DNA from: Neopusillimonas aromaticivorans
GTDB lineage: Bacteria; Pseudomonadota; Gammaproteobacteria; Burkholderiales; Burkholderiaceae_B
DNA: 64,000 bases
Assembly (NCBI RefSeq): GCF_030344915.1
Contig: NZ_CP128233.1
Coordinates: 2,356,001 to 2,420,000, forward strand
Reading direction: 5' to 3'
Part shown: piece after piece, positions 9,910 through 19,849 of the stretch
How positions within the stretch are numbered: position 1 is the first letter of the stretch
Layout of the letters: every line of letters begins with the position of its first letter
Notes under the pieces: model-generated
Seen by the model: only the letters and a program-made list of their open reading frames with translations
Database searches by the model: none
What the model was told of the DNA's origin: nothing
Made by a program: the position numbers and the translations under genes

Positions 9910-10465
9910 TTAATTCCACCACCAGCTGTCGGCTTCATAACGGGGGTCCGGGCCGGGGTGGAAACGGGTTACCTGTTCGCCGTCCCGGCCCAGGTAAACA
10001 TGCATCAGCGAATACCACACGCCATCTTGCATGTAGCGCCAGCTCCAGACAATCTGCAACGATGACGGTAGCCCCACTGCTGTTTTTTCTGCGGGGGGCC
10101 GAATTCGCACAACAGCTGCTCAGGGGTCCAGGTACCTGTGTTCAGAACCTGGAAATGAGCATCGGTCAGCAGCTGTGTGACCGGGCCGACACGGCCTTCA
10201 GTATCTGTAGTCGTACCCCAGGCCTCCTGTCCCCCGGTTGCTGGCTCCAGATCAGCCGTTGCCCGCCGGTGCCCAGAGGGCAGGTCAATGTCGGTTGACC
10301 GAATTGTTGTATGACCTGTGTAACCGGGGTGCCCGGGGTGACTGTCTTGATGCTCACGCAGGCGGTCAGCGCCATACCGGCGCTGCTGGCCAGAATGCAC
10401 GCCAGGATTCGACGCAAGCGTTGAGTGTGGCGATAGGGCGGGGTGGCGACAGTATGGTGTGTCAT
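9910..10465 (-). CDS. Small lipoprotein, twice frameshifted
   Basis: A minus-strand gene beginning at 10465. The first frame has a basic N-terminus, a hydrophobic stretch and a lipobox (MALTAC), then SIKTVTPGTPVTQVIQQFGQ, reminiscent of BamE/SmpA-like small lipoproteins, though I cannot assign a family. Adding one base to the G5 run (minus strand) near 10236-10240 and one to the C6 run near 10095-10100 joins three frames into about 185 residues. The joined C-terminal part is SLQIVWSWRYMQDGVW ... PRYEADSWWWN. Probably outer-membrane anchored. The function is unknown. Confidence 0.6.
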
Positions 10466-10559
10466 CGAGGTTCCTGTAGTCGAAAGGCTATTGCCCGGGG
10501 CGGTGCGTCATGCAGGCCATCTTGTGAAGGCGTCGGCCAGCAAATTCTACCGAATCCGT

Positions 10560-10565
10560 TATAAT
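10560..10565 (+). promoter_or_regulatory. TATAAT -10 element upstream of rpsO
   Basis: A perfect TATAAT lies 94 bp before the rpsO start in the gap between the divergent lipoprotein gene and rpsO. No good -35 is visible at 16-18 bp, so this is suggestive only. Confidence 0.4.
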
Positions 10566-10659
10566 GGCGGGTGCCTTGCGCAAGTTGCGGGGCAACACGC
10601 GTATTTTTTCAATTCACGTCAGGGCACCTCGGCCCTGTCGCCAGTCAAAGAGGTCAATT

Positions 10660-10928
10660 ATGTCCGTAGCCGACATCAAAAAATCCGACATCGTTTCACA
10701 ATTCCAGCGCGCCCAGGGCGACACAGGTTCTCCTGAAGTACAGGTTGCATTGCTGACAGCCCGTATCAACGAACTGACCGGTCACTTCAAAGAGCACAAA
10801 AAGATCACCACTCGCGTCGTGGCCTGCTGCGTATGGTCAGCCGCCGTCGCAAGCTGCTTGATTACCTGAAGGGTCGTAACCCCGATGCATATCGCGCACT
10901 GATCGAAAAACTCGGTCTGCGTAAGTGA
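10660..10928 (+). CDS. rpsO: 30S ribosomal protein S15, frameshifted
   Basis: S15 binds 16S rRNA early in 30S assembly and is practically universal. The first frame gives MSVADIKKSDIVSQFQ ... GHFKEHKK and then leaves frame. Adding one A to the A5 run at 10798-10802 restores the family sequence (DHHSRRGLLRMVSRRRKLLD, then LKGRNPDAY) and exactly 89 residues with stop at 10926-10928. A true loss of this gene would be severely damaging, so the break is almost certainly in the read. It precedes pnp, as in most proteobacteria. Confidence 0.94.
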
Positions 10929-10956
10929 TATCTGGGGCGGGTTCCCCACGATGTAC

Positions 10957-11001
10957 AACCGTGCCTGCCACGAGCGCTCCTCGTGGTGCGCACGGTTTTT
11001 T
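10957..11001 (+). terminator. rpsO-pnp intercistronic terminator/processing hairpin
   Basis: A long two-part stem: AACCGTGC pairs with GCACGGTT, and inside it CCACGAG pairs with CTCGTGG, followed by T6 (10996-11001). In Escherichia coli the equivalent interval carries the rpsO terminator and the RNase III site used in Pnp autoregulation. The same role is inferred here. Confidence 0.8.
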
Positions 11002-11021
11002 AATTGTAAGGATCATCAATA

Positions 11022-13173
11022 ATGTTCAATAAAGTGACCAAGTCGTTTCAGTACGGCCAGCACACCGTGGTACTTGAAACGGGCGAAATTGCCCGTCAGG
11101 CCAGTGGTGCTGTAGTTGTCTCGGTTGACGACACTGTTGTGTTGGCTACCGTTGTTGCGGCCAAGAAGGCCAAGCCCGGTCAAGATTTTTCCCGCTTACG
11201 GTTGATTATGTCGAAAAAACCTATGCAGCCGGTCGCATCCCGGGCGGTTTTTCAAACGCGAAGGCAAGCCGTCCGAAAAGGAAACCCTGACATCCCGCCT
11301 TATCGATCGCCCGTTGCGTCCGTTGTTCCCGGAAGGGTTCTACAACGATGTCCAGGTCATCATTCATACTTTGTCGGTTAATCCTGAAGTTGATCCCGAT
11401 ATCCCCGCCATGATTGGCGCATCGGCAGCTCTGGCAATTTCCGGTATTCCATTCAATGGCCCCATCGGCGCTGCTCGTGTTGGCTACATTAATGGTCAAT
11501 ACGTGCTGAACCCGACTACATCGCAGCTGAAATCTTCCGACATGGATCTGATTGTTGCGGGTACTGAAGCGGCTGTTCTGATGGTTGAGTCCGAGGCCCG
11601 CCAGCTTTCGGAAGAGCTGATGCTGGGCGGTGTGGTATTTGGTCATGACCAGATGCAAGCCGCGATCAATGCCATCCATGATCTGGTTGCCGAAGCCGGC
11701 AAGCCCGAGTGGGAATGGCAGGCGCCTGCCAAAAATGAAGCGCTTATCACTGCCGTCAAAGCGGCCGCAGGGGATGAGCTCGTTGCAGCTTATCAAATTC
11801 GCGAGAAGCAGGCGCGTACTGACGCAGTGCGCGCTGTCTATGCCAACGTCAAGGCCAGGCTCGAAGAGCATGCTGCCGCCAAAGAAGAAGCAGCACCCGA
11901 TTCGGTCGAGGTCGAAAACATTCTGTTCGACCTCGAATCGGCGATTGTGCGTACCCAGATCTTGTCGGGTGAACCCCGCATCGATGGTCGCGATACCCGT
12001 ACGGTTCGCCCCATCAGCATCCGTCTGGGCGTGTTGCCCCGTGCGCACGGCAGCGCCCTGTTTACGCGTGGTGAAACCCAGGCACTGGTGGTTGCCACAC
12101 TGGGTACCAAGCAAGACGAACAAATTATCGATTCGATCATGGGCGAGTCCCGTGACCGCTTTATGCTGCACTACAACATGCCTCCGTTTGCAACGGGCGA
12201 AACCGGGCGTTTTGGTGTGCCCAAGCGCCGTGAAATCGGTCATGGTCGTCTGGCCAAGCGTTCGCTGGTGTCAACGCTGCCGGCAGCCGATGAATTTCAG
12301 TACACCATCCGTATTGTTTCCGAAATCACCGAGTCCAACGGGTCGTCGTCGATGGCTTCGGTTTGTGGCGGCTCGTTGGCCATGATGGATGCCGGCGTGC
12401 CCGTCAAAGAGCACGTGGCCGGTGTCGCCATGGGCCTGATCAAGGACGGCGGCAAGTTTGCGGTACTGACCGACATTCTGGGTGATGAAGACCACCTGGG
12501 CGATATGGATTTCAAAGTGGCCGGTACCGTCAATGGTATTACCGCGCTGCAAATGGACATCAAGATCCAGGGTATTACCAAAGAAATCATGCAGGTGGCA
12601 TTGGCCCAGGCCCGTGAAGGGCGTCTGCACATTCTGGGCAAGATGCAGGAAGCCATTGATGGCTCCCGCACCGAGTTGTCGGCATTTGCACCCCGCATGA
12701 TCACGGTTAAGATCAACCCTGAAAAAATTCGCGATGTCATCGGCAAAGGTGGTGCGACCATTCGTGCCCTGACCGAAGAAACCGGAACGCAAATCGACAT
12801 TGGCGATGATGGCACCATCACGATTTCCAGTGCCGATCTTGATCGTGCCCATGAAGCGGAACGCCGCATCAAAGAACTGACCGCCGACGTTGAAGTTGGT
12901 CAAGATTACGAAGGTCCGGTTTTACGTCTGCTTGACTTTGGCGCTATCGTTCAGGTCTTGCCGGGGCGTGATGGCTTGCTGCACATTTCTGAAATTGCCA
13001 ACTACCGTATCAACAACATCAATGACGTACTCAAGGTGGGGCAGACCGTCAAGATCAAGGTCATCGAGGCCGATGACAAGGGTCGTTTGCGTTTGTCCAT
13101 GAAACCGTTGGGTGGCATTGAAGCCCGAGGCGGCCCGGCCGGCCCTGCGCCGACGGCAGCCCCCGAGGCGTAA
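11022..13173 (+). CDS. pnp: Polyribonucleotide nucleotidyltransferase, two frameshifts
   Basis: Phosphorolytic 3'-5' exoribonuclease and degradosome component. The N-terminal frame (MFNKVTKSFQYGQHTV) starts at 11022 after AAGGATC. Two T5 runs, at 11186-11190 and 11248-11252, each need one more T, restoring DFFPLTVDYVEKTYAAGRIP and GGFFKREGKPSEKE. The total becomes 717 residues, the normal size. Domain order: RNase PH-like 1 (about 1-220), alpha-helical linker, RNase PH-like 2 (about 310-545), KH domain with KIRDVIGKGGATIRAL (about 565) and S1 domain (about 620-695). The apparent internal start at 11314 would remove part of the first core and is not used. Confidence 0.95.
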
Positions 13174-13187
13174 TATCCATCGCCACT

Positions 13188-13211
13188 AACGGGCGTCTTC
13201 GTGCGCCCGTT
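13188..13211 (+). terminator. Hairpin after pnp
   Basis: Arms AACGGGCG and CGCCCGTT enclose eight bases, 14 bp after the pnp stop. A second small stem, TGTGCC-GCA-GGCACA (13215-13229), follows and is trailed by A6. There is no T-run on the plus strand, so this is more likely a 3'-end stabiliser than a classical terminator. Confidence 0.4.
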
Positions 13212-13296
13212 CCGTGTGCCGCAGGCACAAAAAATGCAGTCTTCGGGCCGCGTTTTTGTGCCTTTTTTGTGAGTATTGTCAGAAGGAGTCAGACAC

Positions 13297-13944
13297 ATGT
13301 TCCCATCCCGGCTTTCCGAAGGTTATCAAAGTTTTCTTGACGGCCGCTTCCAGACTGAAAGCAGCCGTTACCAGAAGCTGGCAGAAAAAGGTCAGAACCC
13401 TGAAATCATGTTGATTGGTTGTTGCGATTCGCGGGTTTCACCTGAGGTCATTTTTGATGCCGGCCCCGGTGAAATGTTTGTGGTCCGTAACGTGGCCAAT
13501 CTTGTACCGCCTTACGAGTCGGGTAGCGAGTCGCATCATGGCACCAGTGCGGCCATCGAGTTCGGCGTCAATGGTCTGAATGTCAAGCACATTGTGGTGC
13601 TGGGCCACGCATCGTGCGGGGGCATCAAGGCGTTTCATGATCGCGCCGAGCCGCTGAGCCAGGGTGATTTCATCCGTAAATGGATGTCGCAGATTGAGCC
13701 GGTTGCCCAACGTCTGGGCGGGTCAACGGGTGACTACAAGAATGATCTGAAACGACTGGAACTGGCGGTTGTTGAAGAGAGTTTGCGCAACCTGATGACG
13801 TTTCCGTTCATTCGCCGGCGTGTTGAACGTGGCGAGCTTGAATTGCACGGTACCTATTTCGGTGTGGCTACCGGTGTCCTGTTCTTGCGAAACCCGGACA
13901 CCGGTGAGTTCAAGCCGTGTCTTAATGCGCCAGTTGTGGGGTAG
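13297..13944 (+). CDS. Beta-class carbonic anhydrase
   Basis: Interconverts CO2 and bicarbonate in the cytosol. The 215-residue frame from ATG 13297 follows AGAAGGAG; a longer TTG start at 13276 would overlap that site, so the ATG is preferred. The zinc site is complete: CCDSRV supplies Cys42 and Asp44 with Arg46 of the catalytic dyad, and LGHASCGG supplies His104 and Cys107. The rest matches bacterial Can-type enzymes (FVVRNVANLVPPYE). The last 23 bp overlap the 3' end of the convergent chemoreceptor gene. Confidence 0.93.
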   Translation: MFPSRLSEGYQSFLDGRFQTESSRYQKLAEKGQNPEIMLIGCCDSRVSPEVIFDAGPGEMFVVRNVANLVPPYESGSESHHGTSAAIEFGVNGLNVKHIVVLGHASCGGIKAFHDRAEPLSQGDFIRKWMSQIEPVAQRLGGSTGDYKNDLKRLELAVVEESLRNLMTFPFIRRRVERGELELHGTYFGVATGVLFLRNPDTGEFKPCLNAPVVG

Positions 13945-15979
13945 TGGGTTGGCTGCCGCCCCGGGTATGGGCATGAGAGCCGCCCTGGGCCTGGGAGTTG
14001 CCCCCGCCCTGGTGGTCGTTCTGGTCAAGGCGGAAAACAGAGACGGCCTCGACCAGGTCATCTGATTGCTCGCGCAGGCTGGCGGCCGCAGCGGCCATTT
14101 CTTCAACCAGCGCCGAGTTCTGCTGGACGGCCTGGTCCATTTGCGTAACGGCATCGGCGATCTGGCCGACCCCTTGTTGCTGTTCGGTGCTGGCCGCGCT
14201 GATTTCACGCATGATGTCGGTCACGCGCTGGATACTTTGTACGACTTCTGACATGGTCGTGCCGGCCCGATGCACCAGCTCAGTGCCATTTTCAACGCGT
14301 TGCACGCTGTCGTTGATCAGTTCGCGGATTTCTTTGGCGGCCGCCGCACTGCGCGCAGACAAGCTGCGCACTTCTGATGCCACAACGGCAAAGCCTTGGC
14401 CGTGCTCACCGGCACGCGCGGCTTCTACAGCGGCGTTCAGCGCCAGAATATTGGTCTGGAACGCGATGCTGTCGATAACGCTGATGATGTCGGCGATGCG
14501 GCGTGACGAGTCATTGATGCCTTGCATGGTGTCAACCACTTCAGAGACGACCTGGCCGCCTCGTTCAGCGACAGCGCTGGCCTGTGAGGCCAGTTGGTTT
14601 GCTGTGCCGGCGTTGTCGGCATTCTGGCGTACGGTGGCTTCCAGCTCTTCCATGGAAGCTGCCGTTTCGGTTAGTGCGCTGGCCTGGCTTTCGGTGCGTG
14701 CGCTAAGGTCCTGGTTGCCTTGGGCGATTTGCGCACTGGCAGAGGCCAGGCTATAAGCGTCGGCACGAACAGTGCCGACAACGCGGGTCAGCCCTTCGGT
14801 GATTCGGTTGATCGAACCCATCAGGTGACCAATTTCGTCCTGGCGGTCGATGTGCATTTGAACCGTCAGGTCGCCGGTGGAAATGGTTTCTGCGACGGTA
14901 CCCACTGCACCCAGCGGTTTGACGATCAGGACCTTGATCAGCCAATACCACAGAATCGATACCAGCACGAGTGCAATCAGGCCGATAAGGATAAAGGTGT
15001 TGATCAGCGCGGTGATTTCCCGGGTGTACTCTTCAGAGTAGGTGCCGCCGGCGATGATCCATTCCCAGGGTTCGTAGTAGGTGAATGCGACCAGCTTTTC
15101 ACGCGGGGCTTTTTCCCCGAGGGCGGTATTGATCCAGGGGTAGTGCATGTACCCCTCACGCTGTTGCATCAGGTCGCGAATGAATTCGCGCCCGTCGGCA
15201 TCTTTCGACGTGATGACATTTTGCCCCTCTTGGGCAGGGTGAATCACAAGCTCGCCGTATTTCGGCCCTTTGGTGGCATTCAGTACGTAGTAATACCCCG
15301 TTTCACCCACTTTCAACGCCCTGATTTTCTCTTTGAGGGTGGTCAGGAAGTCGGAGAAATCGAGGCCAACGAAGGTTAGCCCGATGATGTTGCCCTTTTC
15401 GATGATGGGCTCGTAATGTGTCATGTACTGGCGGCCAAATAGTTCGGTCAGGCCCGTGTGCGATTGGCCGGCCATGGCCGCAATATAGCCTGGGTTGTTG
15501 CGGTCGAGCAGGGTACCGACGGCACGTTCATTCTTTTCATTGACCAGCGCCGTGGTGATGCGTACGAAATCGTTATCGACCCGCGCCATGATGGTTGACA
15601 TTGCACCGGTGGTGTTGCGGAACTGGTCGACCAGGTCGTAAGTTTCGTTGATTACAAACCCGTCATGCAAGAATATCGGCGCCTTCTGTCCGTTGATTTC
15701 CATGAACGCCGGTGAGACGTCCAGGCGACCACCCAATTGCTTGTGCAAGGCTTCGGAAATTTTCCGGGTTCTGACACGCAGATCGTAGTCGAATGCCGCA
15801 ATAAGGTCTTTGAGCATTGTGCTGCGCACCATCATTTCGCGTTCTTCGCGCGATTCGATGGCATTGGACACGGAATAGCTGATCAGTGAAATCAGGGCGC
15901 CGGTGAGTATCGCGAAAAGAACAAAGTTGGTGACTGAAAGCTTCAGCCCCAGCCCCAGGCGTTTCCATAGCATTGTCAT
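13922..15979 (-). CDS. Methyl-accepting chemotaxis protein with Cache sensor
   Basis: A 685-residue inner-membrane chemoreceptor. Layout: short cytoplasmic N-terminus, TM1 (about 13-34), a large periplasmic region (about 35-320) ending in FTYYEPWEWIIAGGTYS, typical of Cache sensor domains that bind small ligands, TM2 (about 325-350), a HAMP domain (about 350-405), and a signalling domain with the conserved tip ISVIDSIAFQTNILALNAAV. The last 25 residues are rich in Gly, Gln and His. The ligand cannot be deduced. The frame is intact. No flagellar sigma28 promoter could be seen upstream. Confidence 0.92.
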   Translation of the reverse strand: MTMLWKRLGLGLKLSVTNFVLFAILTGALISLISYSVSNAIESREEREMMVRSTMLKDLIAAFDYDLRVRTRKISEALHKQLGGRLDVSPAFMEINGQKAPIFLHDGFVINETYDLVDQFRNTTGAMSTIMARVDNDFVRITTALVNEKNERAVGTLLDRNNPGYIAAMAGQSHTGLTELFGRQYMTHYEPIIEKGNIIGLTFVGLDFSDFLTTLKEKIRALKVGETGYYYVLNATKGPKYGELVIHPAQEGQNVITSKDADGREFIRDLMQQREGYMHYPWINTALGEKAPREKLVAFTYYEPWEWIIAGGTYSEEYTREITALINTFILIGLIALVLVSILWYWLIKVLIVKPLGAVGTVAETISTGDLTVQMHIDRQDEIGHLMGSINRITEGLTRVVGTVRADAYSLASASAQIAQGNQDLSARTESQASALTETAASMEELEATVRQNADNAGTANQLASQASAVAERGGQVVSEVVDTMQGINDSSRRIADIISVIDSIAFQTNILALNAAVEAARAGEHGQGFAVVASEVRSLSARSAAAAKEIRELINDSVQRVENGTELVHRAGTTMSEVVQSIQRVTDIMREISAASTEQQQGVGQIADAVTQMDQAVQQNSALVEEMAAAAASLREQSDDLVEAVSVFRLDQNDHQGGGNSQAQGGSHAHTRGGSQPTTPQLAH

Positions 15980-16166
15980 AGGTTTGATGTGTCTCGTGAT
16001 TATGGTTATAGAGCCGGCCTGATGGACAGCCCGGTTAACGTCAGATCATGGAAGCGTTGCAAACAGGTAGCCAGCGTGAGCTGGCGGGTTTGCGGTATGT
16101 GACATCCCGATTGCCAATGGTAACAAGATTGGTAGGGAAGGTATAGAAAGGGTATGCCCGTGACGC

Positions 16167-16191
16167 AAAAAAGCCCGCTCAATGGTGGGCT
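16167..16191 (-). terminator. Terminator of tRNA-Leu(UAA)
   Basis: On the minus strand AGCCCAC-CATTGA-GCGGGCT (one G-U pair) is followed by T6 (16172-16167). It begins about 90 bp beyond the tRNA 3' end. Apart from this, 15980-16283 shows nothing further. Confidence 0.7.
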
Positions 16192-16283
16192 GATTTGCTT
16201 GAAATGCGGAACATTGACTGCGGAATAATGCGGAACATATGCAATTGTCTGACAGGCAGTGTCGTGCAAGTCGTTGAGTTTAC

Positions 16284-16369
16284 TGGTGCGTCCAGCCGGA
16301 ATCGAACCGGCACGCCCAAAGGGCGAGAGATTTTAAGTCTCTTGCGTCTACCAATTCCGCCATGGACGC
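16284..16369 (-). tRNA. tRNA-Leu(UAA), CCA encoded
   Basis: On the minus strand the acceptor arms GCGTCCA and TGGACGC pair fully, followed by discriminator A and an encoded CCA (16286-16284). The D-arm is GGCGGAATTGGTAGACGC, the anticodon loop reads CTTAAAA with TAA, and the variable arm is long (class II). The T-arm is CCGGTTCGATTCCGG. It decodes UUA and UUG. Confidence 0.95.
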
Positions 16370-16578
16370 GAAGGCCGACATTATGACACAAATAGGCGTG
16401 AATCCTTTATGGGATCCGTGTTGCGGGGTTGGCACCCGCCCGTCGGCGGGCTGTACGTAAGGCTGAAACGCTTGTCGGGGGCGCGTACAGGTTCCATAAT
16501 CGCGGCTTCGGCCTGATGAAACAGGCTTGGGCCGTATGGCGGCAAAATTCAAACATGCATTAAACACAGGGTGTAACC

Positions 16579-18118
16579 ATGAATGTGATTGTGATTGGCT
16601 CGGGGATCAACGGGCTGGTGTCTGCCGCTGAGCTGGCGCTCAAAGGGCATGCCGTGACGGTGCTTGAGCGGCTTGACCGTCCGGGCGGCGCGGTGCGTAC
16701 CGAGGCCCTGACGCTACCCGGCTTTCGCCACGATGTGGCGGCCATGAACCTGTCGATGTTCGCCGGATCAGGCTTTCACAAGACGCATGCGGCCACTCTG
16801 GCGACTCATGGCCTTGAGTTTGTGCCGGTGAACCGGCCTTTTGCGTCCGTATTCCCGGGCGGTGATTATTTTGGGGTGTCGATGGACCTTCAGGAAACGT
16901 TGGCCACGATTCCCGACCCGGACGATCAGGCGGCCTGGAAGGCAGGTCTTGAGGCATTTCCGGGCAAAGCGGGTGCCCTGGTGTCGCTATTGTCTGCGCG
17001 TATGACCAAAGGGGCTTGACCAAGGCGGGTTGGCAGGTGCTGCGCAGCCAGGGGTTGAGGGCACGCTTGATCTGTTGAAACTGCTGGTGTCCTCTCCCAG
17101 AAACTGGGTTGAGCAGACGTTCCGCGATCCTCGCCTGCATGCGGCGCTGGCCACCTGGGGTTGCACCTTGATTTTGCACCGGATATTTCCGGTGGGGCCA
17201 TTTTTCCGTTCCTGGAAAGTTTTGCCGGGCAGGCCATGGGCATGGTGATCGGGAAAGGGGCGCAGACACGGTTACCCGGGCCTTGGTCAAGGTTATTGAA
17301 TCGCGTGGCGGTCAGGTCAGGTGCAGCGCCGAGGTGACCCGTATCGATGTTCAGGCGGGCGTTGTCAAAGGCGTGGTGCTGGCCGGTGGTGAGTCGCTGC
17401 CGGCTGATCGTGTGATTGCCAATGTGGCTCCGGGCCTCTTGATGCGGCTTTTGTCAGGGCAAACGACCGACCGTCGTTTCGATCGTGGCATGAAGGATTT
17501 CAGGCATGCGCCAGGCACCATGATGATTCATCTGGCATTGTCTGATTTGCCGAACTGGCAGGCCGGGGCGTTGCGCAAGTTTGCCTACGTTCATATCGGG
17601 CCGACGCTGGATGACCTGTCGCGTACGTATCAGCAGGCGATGGCGGGTCTGCTGCCTGATGCACCCGTATTGGTGGTGGGGCAGCCTACGGTGTTTGACC
17701 CTCGCGCGCGCCGGAAGGGCAGCATACGCTATGGGTTCAGGTGCGTTGCTTGCCTGCAGAAATCCGTGGTGACGCCGCAGGCCAGATCCAGGGGCGTCAT
17801 TGGGCTGACATCAAAGAAGCGTACGCTGACCGGGTCATTGCCCAGATTGAACAGTATGCCCCGGGGCTGGCCGGGCAGGTGCTGGGTCGCCACGTGGTTT
17901 CACCACTCGACCTTGAGGCCGAGAATCCGAATCTCGTGGGTGGTGATCAGGTCTGCGGGTCGCATCATTTGTCACAGAATTTCCTGTTCCGTCCGGTACG
18001 CGGATTTGCCGATGGCCACACCCCGGTGAAGGGGCTGTTCATGGTGGGGGCCGCCGTCTGGCCGGGTGGTGGCACCGGCGCAGGCTCAGGCTTCATGGTG
18101 GCTCAGGATTTACGCTAA
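16579..18118 (+). CDS. FAD-dependent oxidoreductase (phytoene desaturase/PYROXD2-like), five frameshifts
   Basis: The N-terminus carries a dinucleotide-binding motif (IVIGSGINGLVSAAELAL, then HAVTVLER) and an RPGGAVRTE segment typical of amine oxidase/phytoene desaturase flavoproteins. The C-terminal FAD motif is GLFMVGAAVWPGGGTGAGSG. In between, five one-base losses are needed to keep one frame: near 17011-17014 (G), 17081-17084 (G), 17157-17160 (G), 17258-17261 (G) and 17711 (C). With these the protein is 514 residues. The physiological substrate is unknown; PYROXD2-like proteins are poorly characterised and a carotenoid role is not implied. Its density of breaks is the highest in the window, so genuine decay cannot be excluded. 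Confidence 0.75.
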
Positions 18119-18179
18119 TTATCGGGTTAACACCAGTGGGTAGTTCAATCTTCAACCTTTAATATGTAAAACGAAATAC

Positions 18180-18219
18180 GGCTTTGCGCTTTGTAAACAA
18201 AATTAACAGGCGCAAAGCC
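18180..18219 (+). repeat. Perfect 10-bp inverted repeat before ABC operon
   Basis: GGCTTTGCGC (18180-18189) and GCGCAAAGCC (18210-18219) are exact complements across a 20-base A/T-rich loop. It sits 13 bp before the ribosome site (AAAGGAAG) of the binding-protein gene. It could be a terminator for the upstream gene, a 5' stem of the ABC mRNA, or an operator. Confidence 0.6.
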
Positions 18220-18246
18220 ATCGTCCCCCACTAAAGGAAGTTATCC

Positions 18247-19776
18247 ATGACTCATACCAGACGCGACTTTTTGCAGCTTAGCCTGGCCGCTGCAGGCGTT
18301 TCAGCCATTGGCATGCCAGCCTTTGCCCAGCAAGCGGGCAAAGACCTGGTCATCGCCTACAGCACGGGTATCCCCAGCTGGGACCCCACCACGGGTCCCA
18401 ATGGCGTGAGCCCCAAGATCCAGGCCTTGTATTTGTCGGTTTTTGATCACTTTATCCAGCAGAATCCTGACCTCAGCTTTGCGCCCGGCATTTTGACCGA
18501 GTGGGGTTTTACCGATAACAACACCAAGGTGCGCATGGTGGTTCGTGACGGTGTGAAGTGGCACGATGGTTCCGACCTTACCGCAGAAGATGTGGCATGG
18601 TCACTGCAGCGTGCCGGCGATCCCGCAACCGGCAACCCGGGCAATTTCGTCTGGAAGAATCTTACCAATATCCAGGCCAATGGCAATGTGGTTACCGCTG
18701 ACCTGACCCAGTTTGAACCCACTATTTTCAAATGGATGGCGTTCCTGACGGGTTACGTGATGCCCAAAGCCTACTACGAGCGCGTCGGTGCCGAAGGTTT
18801 TGAAAAGGCGCCGATTGGCAGCGGTCCGTACAAGGTAGACGCCTACGAGCGTGGTGCCTACGTGCGTCTGGTGGCTCACAAAGATTACTGGGGTCCAAAG
18901 CCGGCATTCGACGTCGTAACCATCAAGTTCGTGCCCGATGCGGCCAGCCGTGTGGCTGAAGTCGAGTCCGGCAACGCGCACGTCACCATGGAAATTCCGT
19001 ACGAAGAGTACGATCGTCTGCGCAAGAAACCCGGTCTCAAGGGCGAGGCATTCCCGATCGCCGACATCGGCATGATCTTCCTGAATGACGTTGGCCCGAT
19101 GCTCGACAAGAACGTCCGCCTGGCGGCTCATCATGCCATCGACAAGAAACTTATTGTTGACCGTCTGCTGCGCGGCTATGGTGTGCCCCTGTCGACGCTT
19201 GATGCGCCCGAATACGATGCGTTTGATCCCAACCTCAAATTCGAATACAACCCTGAAAAGGCCAAAGAGCTGCTTGCTGCGTCCGGGTATTCACCTGAAA
19301 AACCGGTCAAATTCAAGATTCAGACCACACGCGGTTACAAGCCCAAAGACTACGAGATGATCCAGGCGATTGTCGGCATGTGGCGCCGTGTCGGTATCGA
19401 TGCCGAAATCGAGATCTACGAAATGGCCAAGCACTTTGAACTGCGTCCTGCCGATGCCCTGGCTCCGGCGGCGTTCTACAACTGGGGCAACGCGATTGGT
19501 GACCCCACAACGTCTACCGGTCACTCGATGTTCGGCCCGTCGCCGCACTCGGTCTGGGATTCGCCCGATCTGATCGAAAAAATTGCGCCGTTGTGGGTAA
19601 TTGCCGATGAAAAAGAGCGTATCAAGGGCTGGCGTGATGTCAGCGAGTACATCATGCAAAACGGTTATGTCATTCCGTTGATTCAGTACGTCTTGCCTGT
19701 CATCCATTCCGACAAGGTCGTGGTGCCCCCGAACGCGGCGGGCGATGTCACGCCGCAGTCGATCAAGCCGGCTTGA
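18247..19776 (+). CDS. Peptide/nickel-type ABC transporter substrate-binding protein (Tat-exported)
   Basis: A 509-residue family-5 extracellular solute-binding protein (DppA/OppA class) that captures peptides or similar solutes in the periplasm. The N-terminus HTRRDFLQLSLAAAG has a twin-arginine signal with cleavage likely after AFA. The family body shows VKWHDGSDLTAEDVAWSLQR, FLTGYVMPKAYYERVG, and PIGSGPYKVDAYERGAYVRL. The Tat signal suggests folding before export. The frame is intact, unlike the two permease genes behind it. It heads an operon of binding protein, two permeases and two ATPases. The ligand is unknown. Confidence 0.9.
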   Translation: MTHTRRDFLQLSLAAAGVSAIGMPAFAQQAGKDLVIAYSTGIPSWDPTTGPNGVSPKIQALYLSVFDHFIQQNPDLSFAPGILTEWGFTDNNTKVRMVVRDGVKWHDGSDLTAEDVAWSLQRAGDPATGNPGNFVWKNLTNIQANGNVVTADLTQFEPTIFKWMAFLTGYVMPKAYYERVGAEGFEKAPIGSGPYKVDAYERGAYVRLVAHKDYWGPKPAFDVVTIKFVPDAASRVAEVESGNAHVTMEIPYEEYDRLRKKPGLKGEAFPIADIGMIFLNDVGPMLDKNVRLAAHHAIDKKLIVDRLLRGYGVPLSTLDAPEYDAFDPNLKFEYNPEKAKELLAASGYSPEKPVKFKIQTTRGYKPKDYEMIQAIVGMWRRVGIDAEIEIYEMAKHFELRPADALAPAAFYNWGNAIGDPTTSTGHSMFGPSPHSVWDSPDLIEKIAPLWVIADEKERIKGWRDVSEYIMQNGYVIPLIQYVLPVIHSDKVVVPPNAAGDVTPQSIKPA

Positions 19777-19796
19777 TATAACGCTTCATGCCGTTG

Positions 19797-19819
19797 CGGG
19801 TGGCCCCACGGGCCACCCG
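19797..19819 (+). repeat. Intercistronic hairpin after binding-protein gene
   Basis: CGGGTGGCCC and GGGCCACCCG pair perfectly around a CAC loop, 20 bp after the binding-protein stop and about 30 bp before the permease start. Such stems commonly protect the binding-protein mRNA and keep it in excess over the permeases; that role is inferred. Confidence 0.7.
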
Positions 19820-19849
19820 TCCCATCTCTTCAACAACGTTGCTGCATTC

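Noticed and set aside
11221..12243. Long minus-strand frame (340 codons) opposite pnp
   Set aside because: Mirror of pnp coding sequence; no domain or start signal.
16287..16369. tRNA-Leu(UAA) as integration site
   Set aside because: No repeat of its 3' end was seen on either side.
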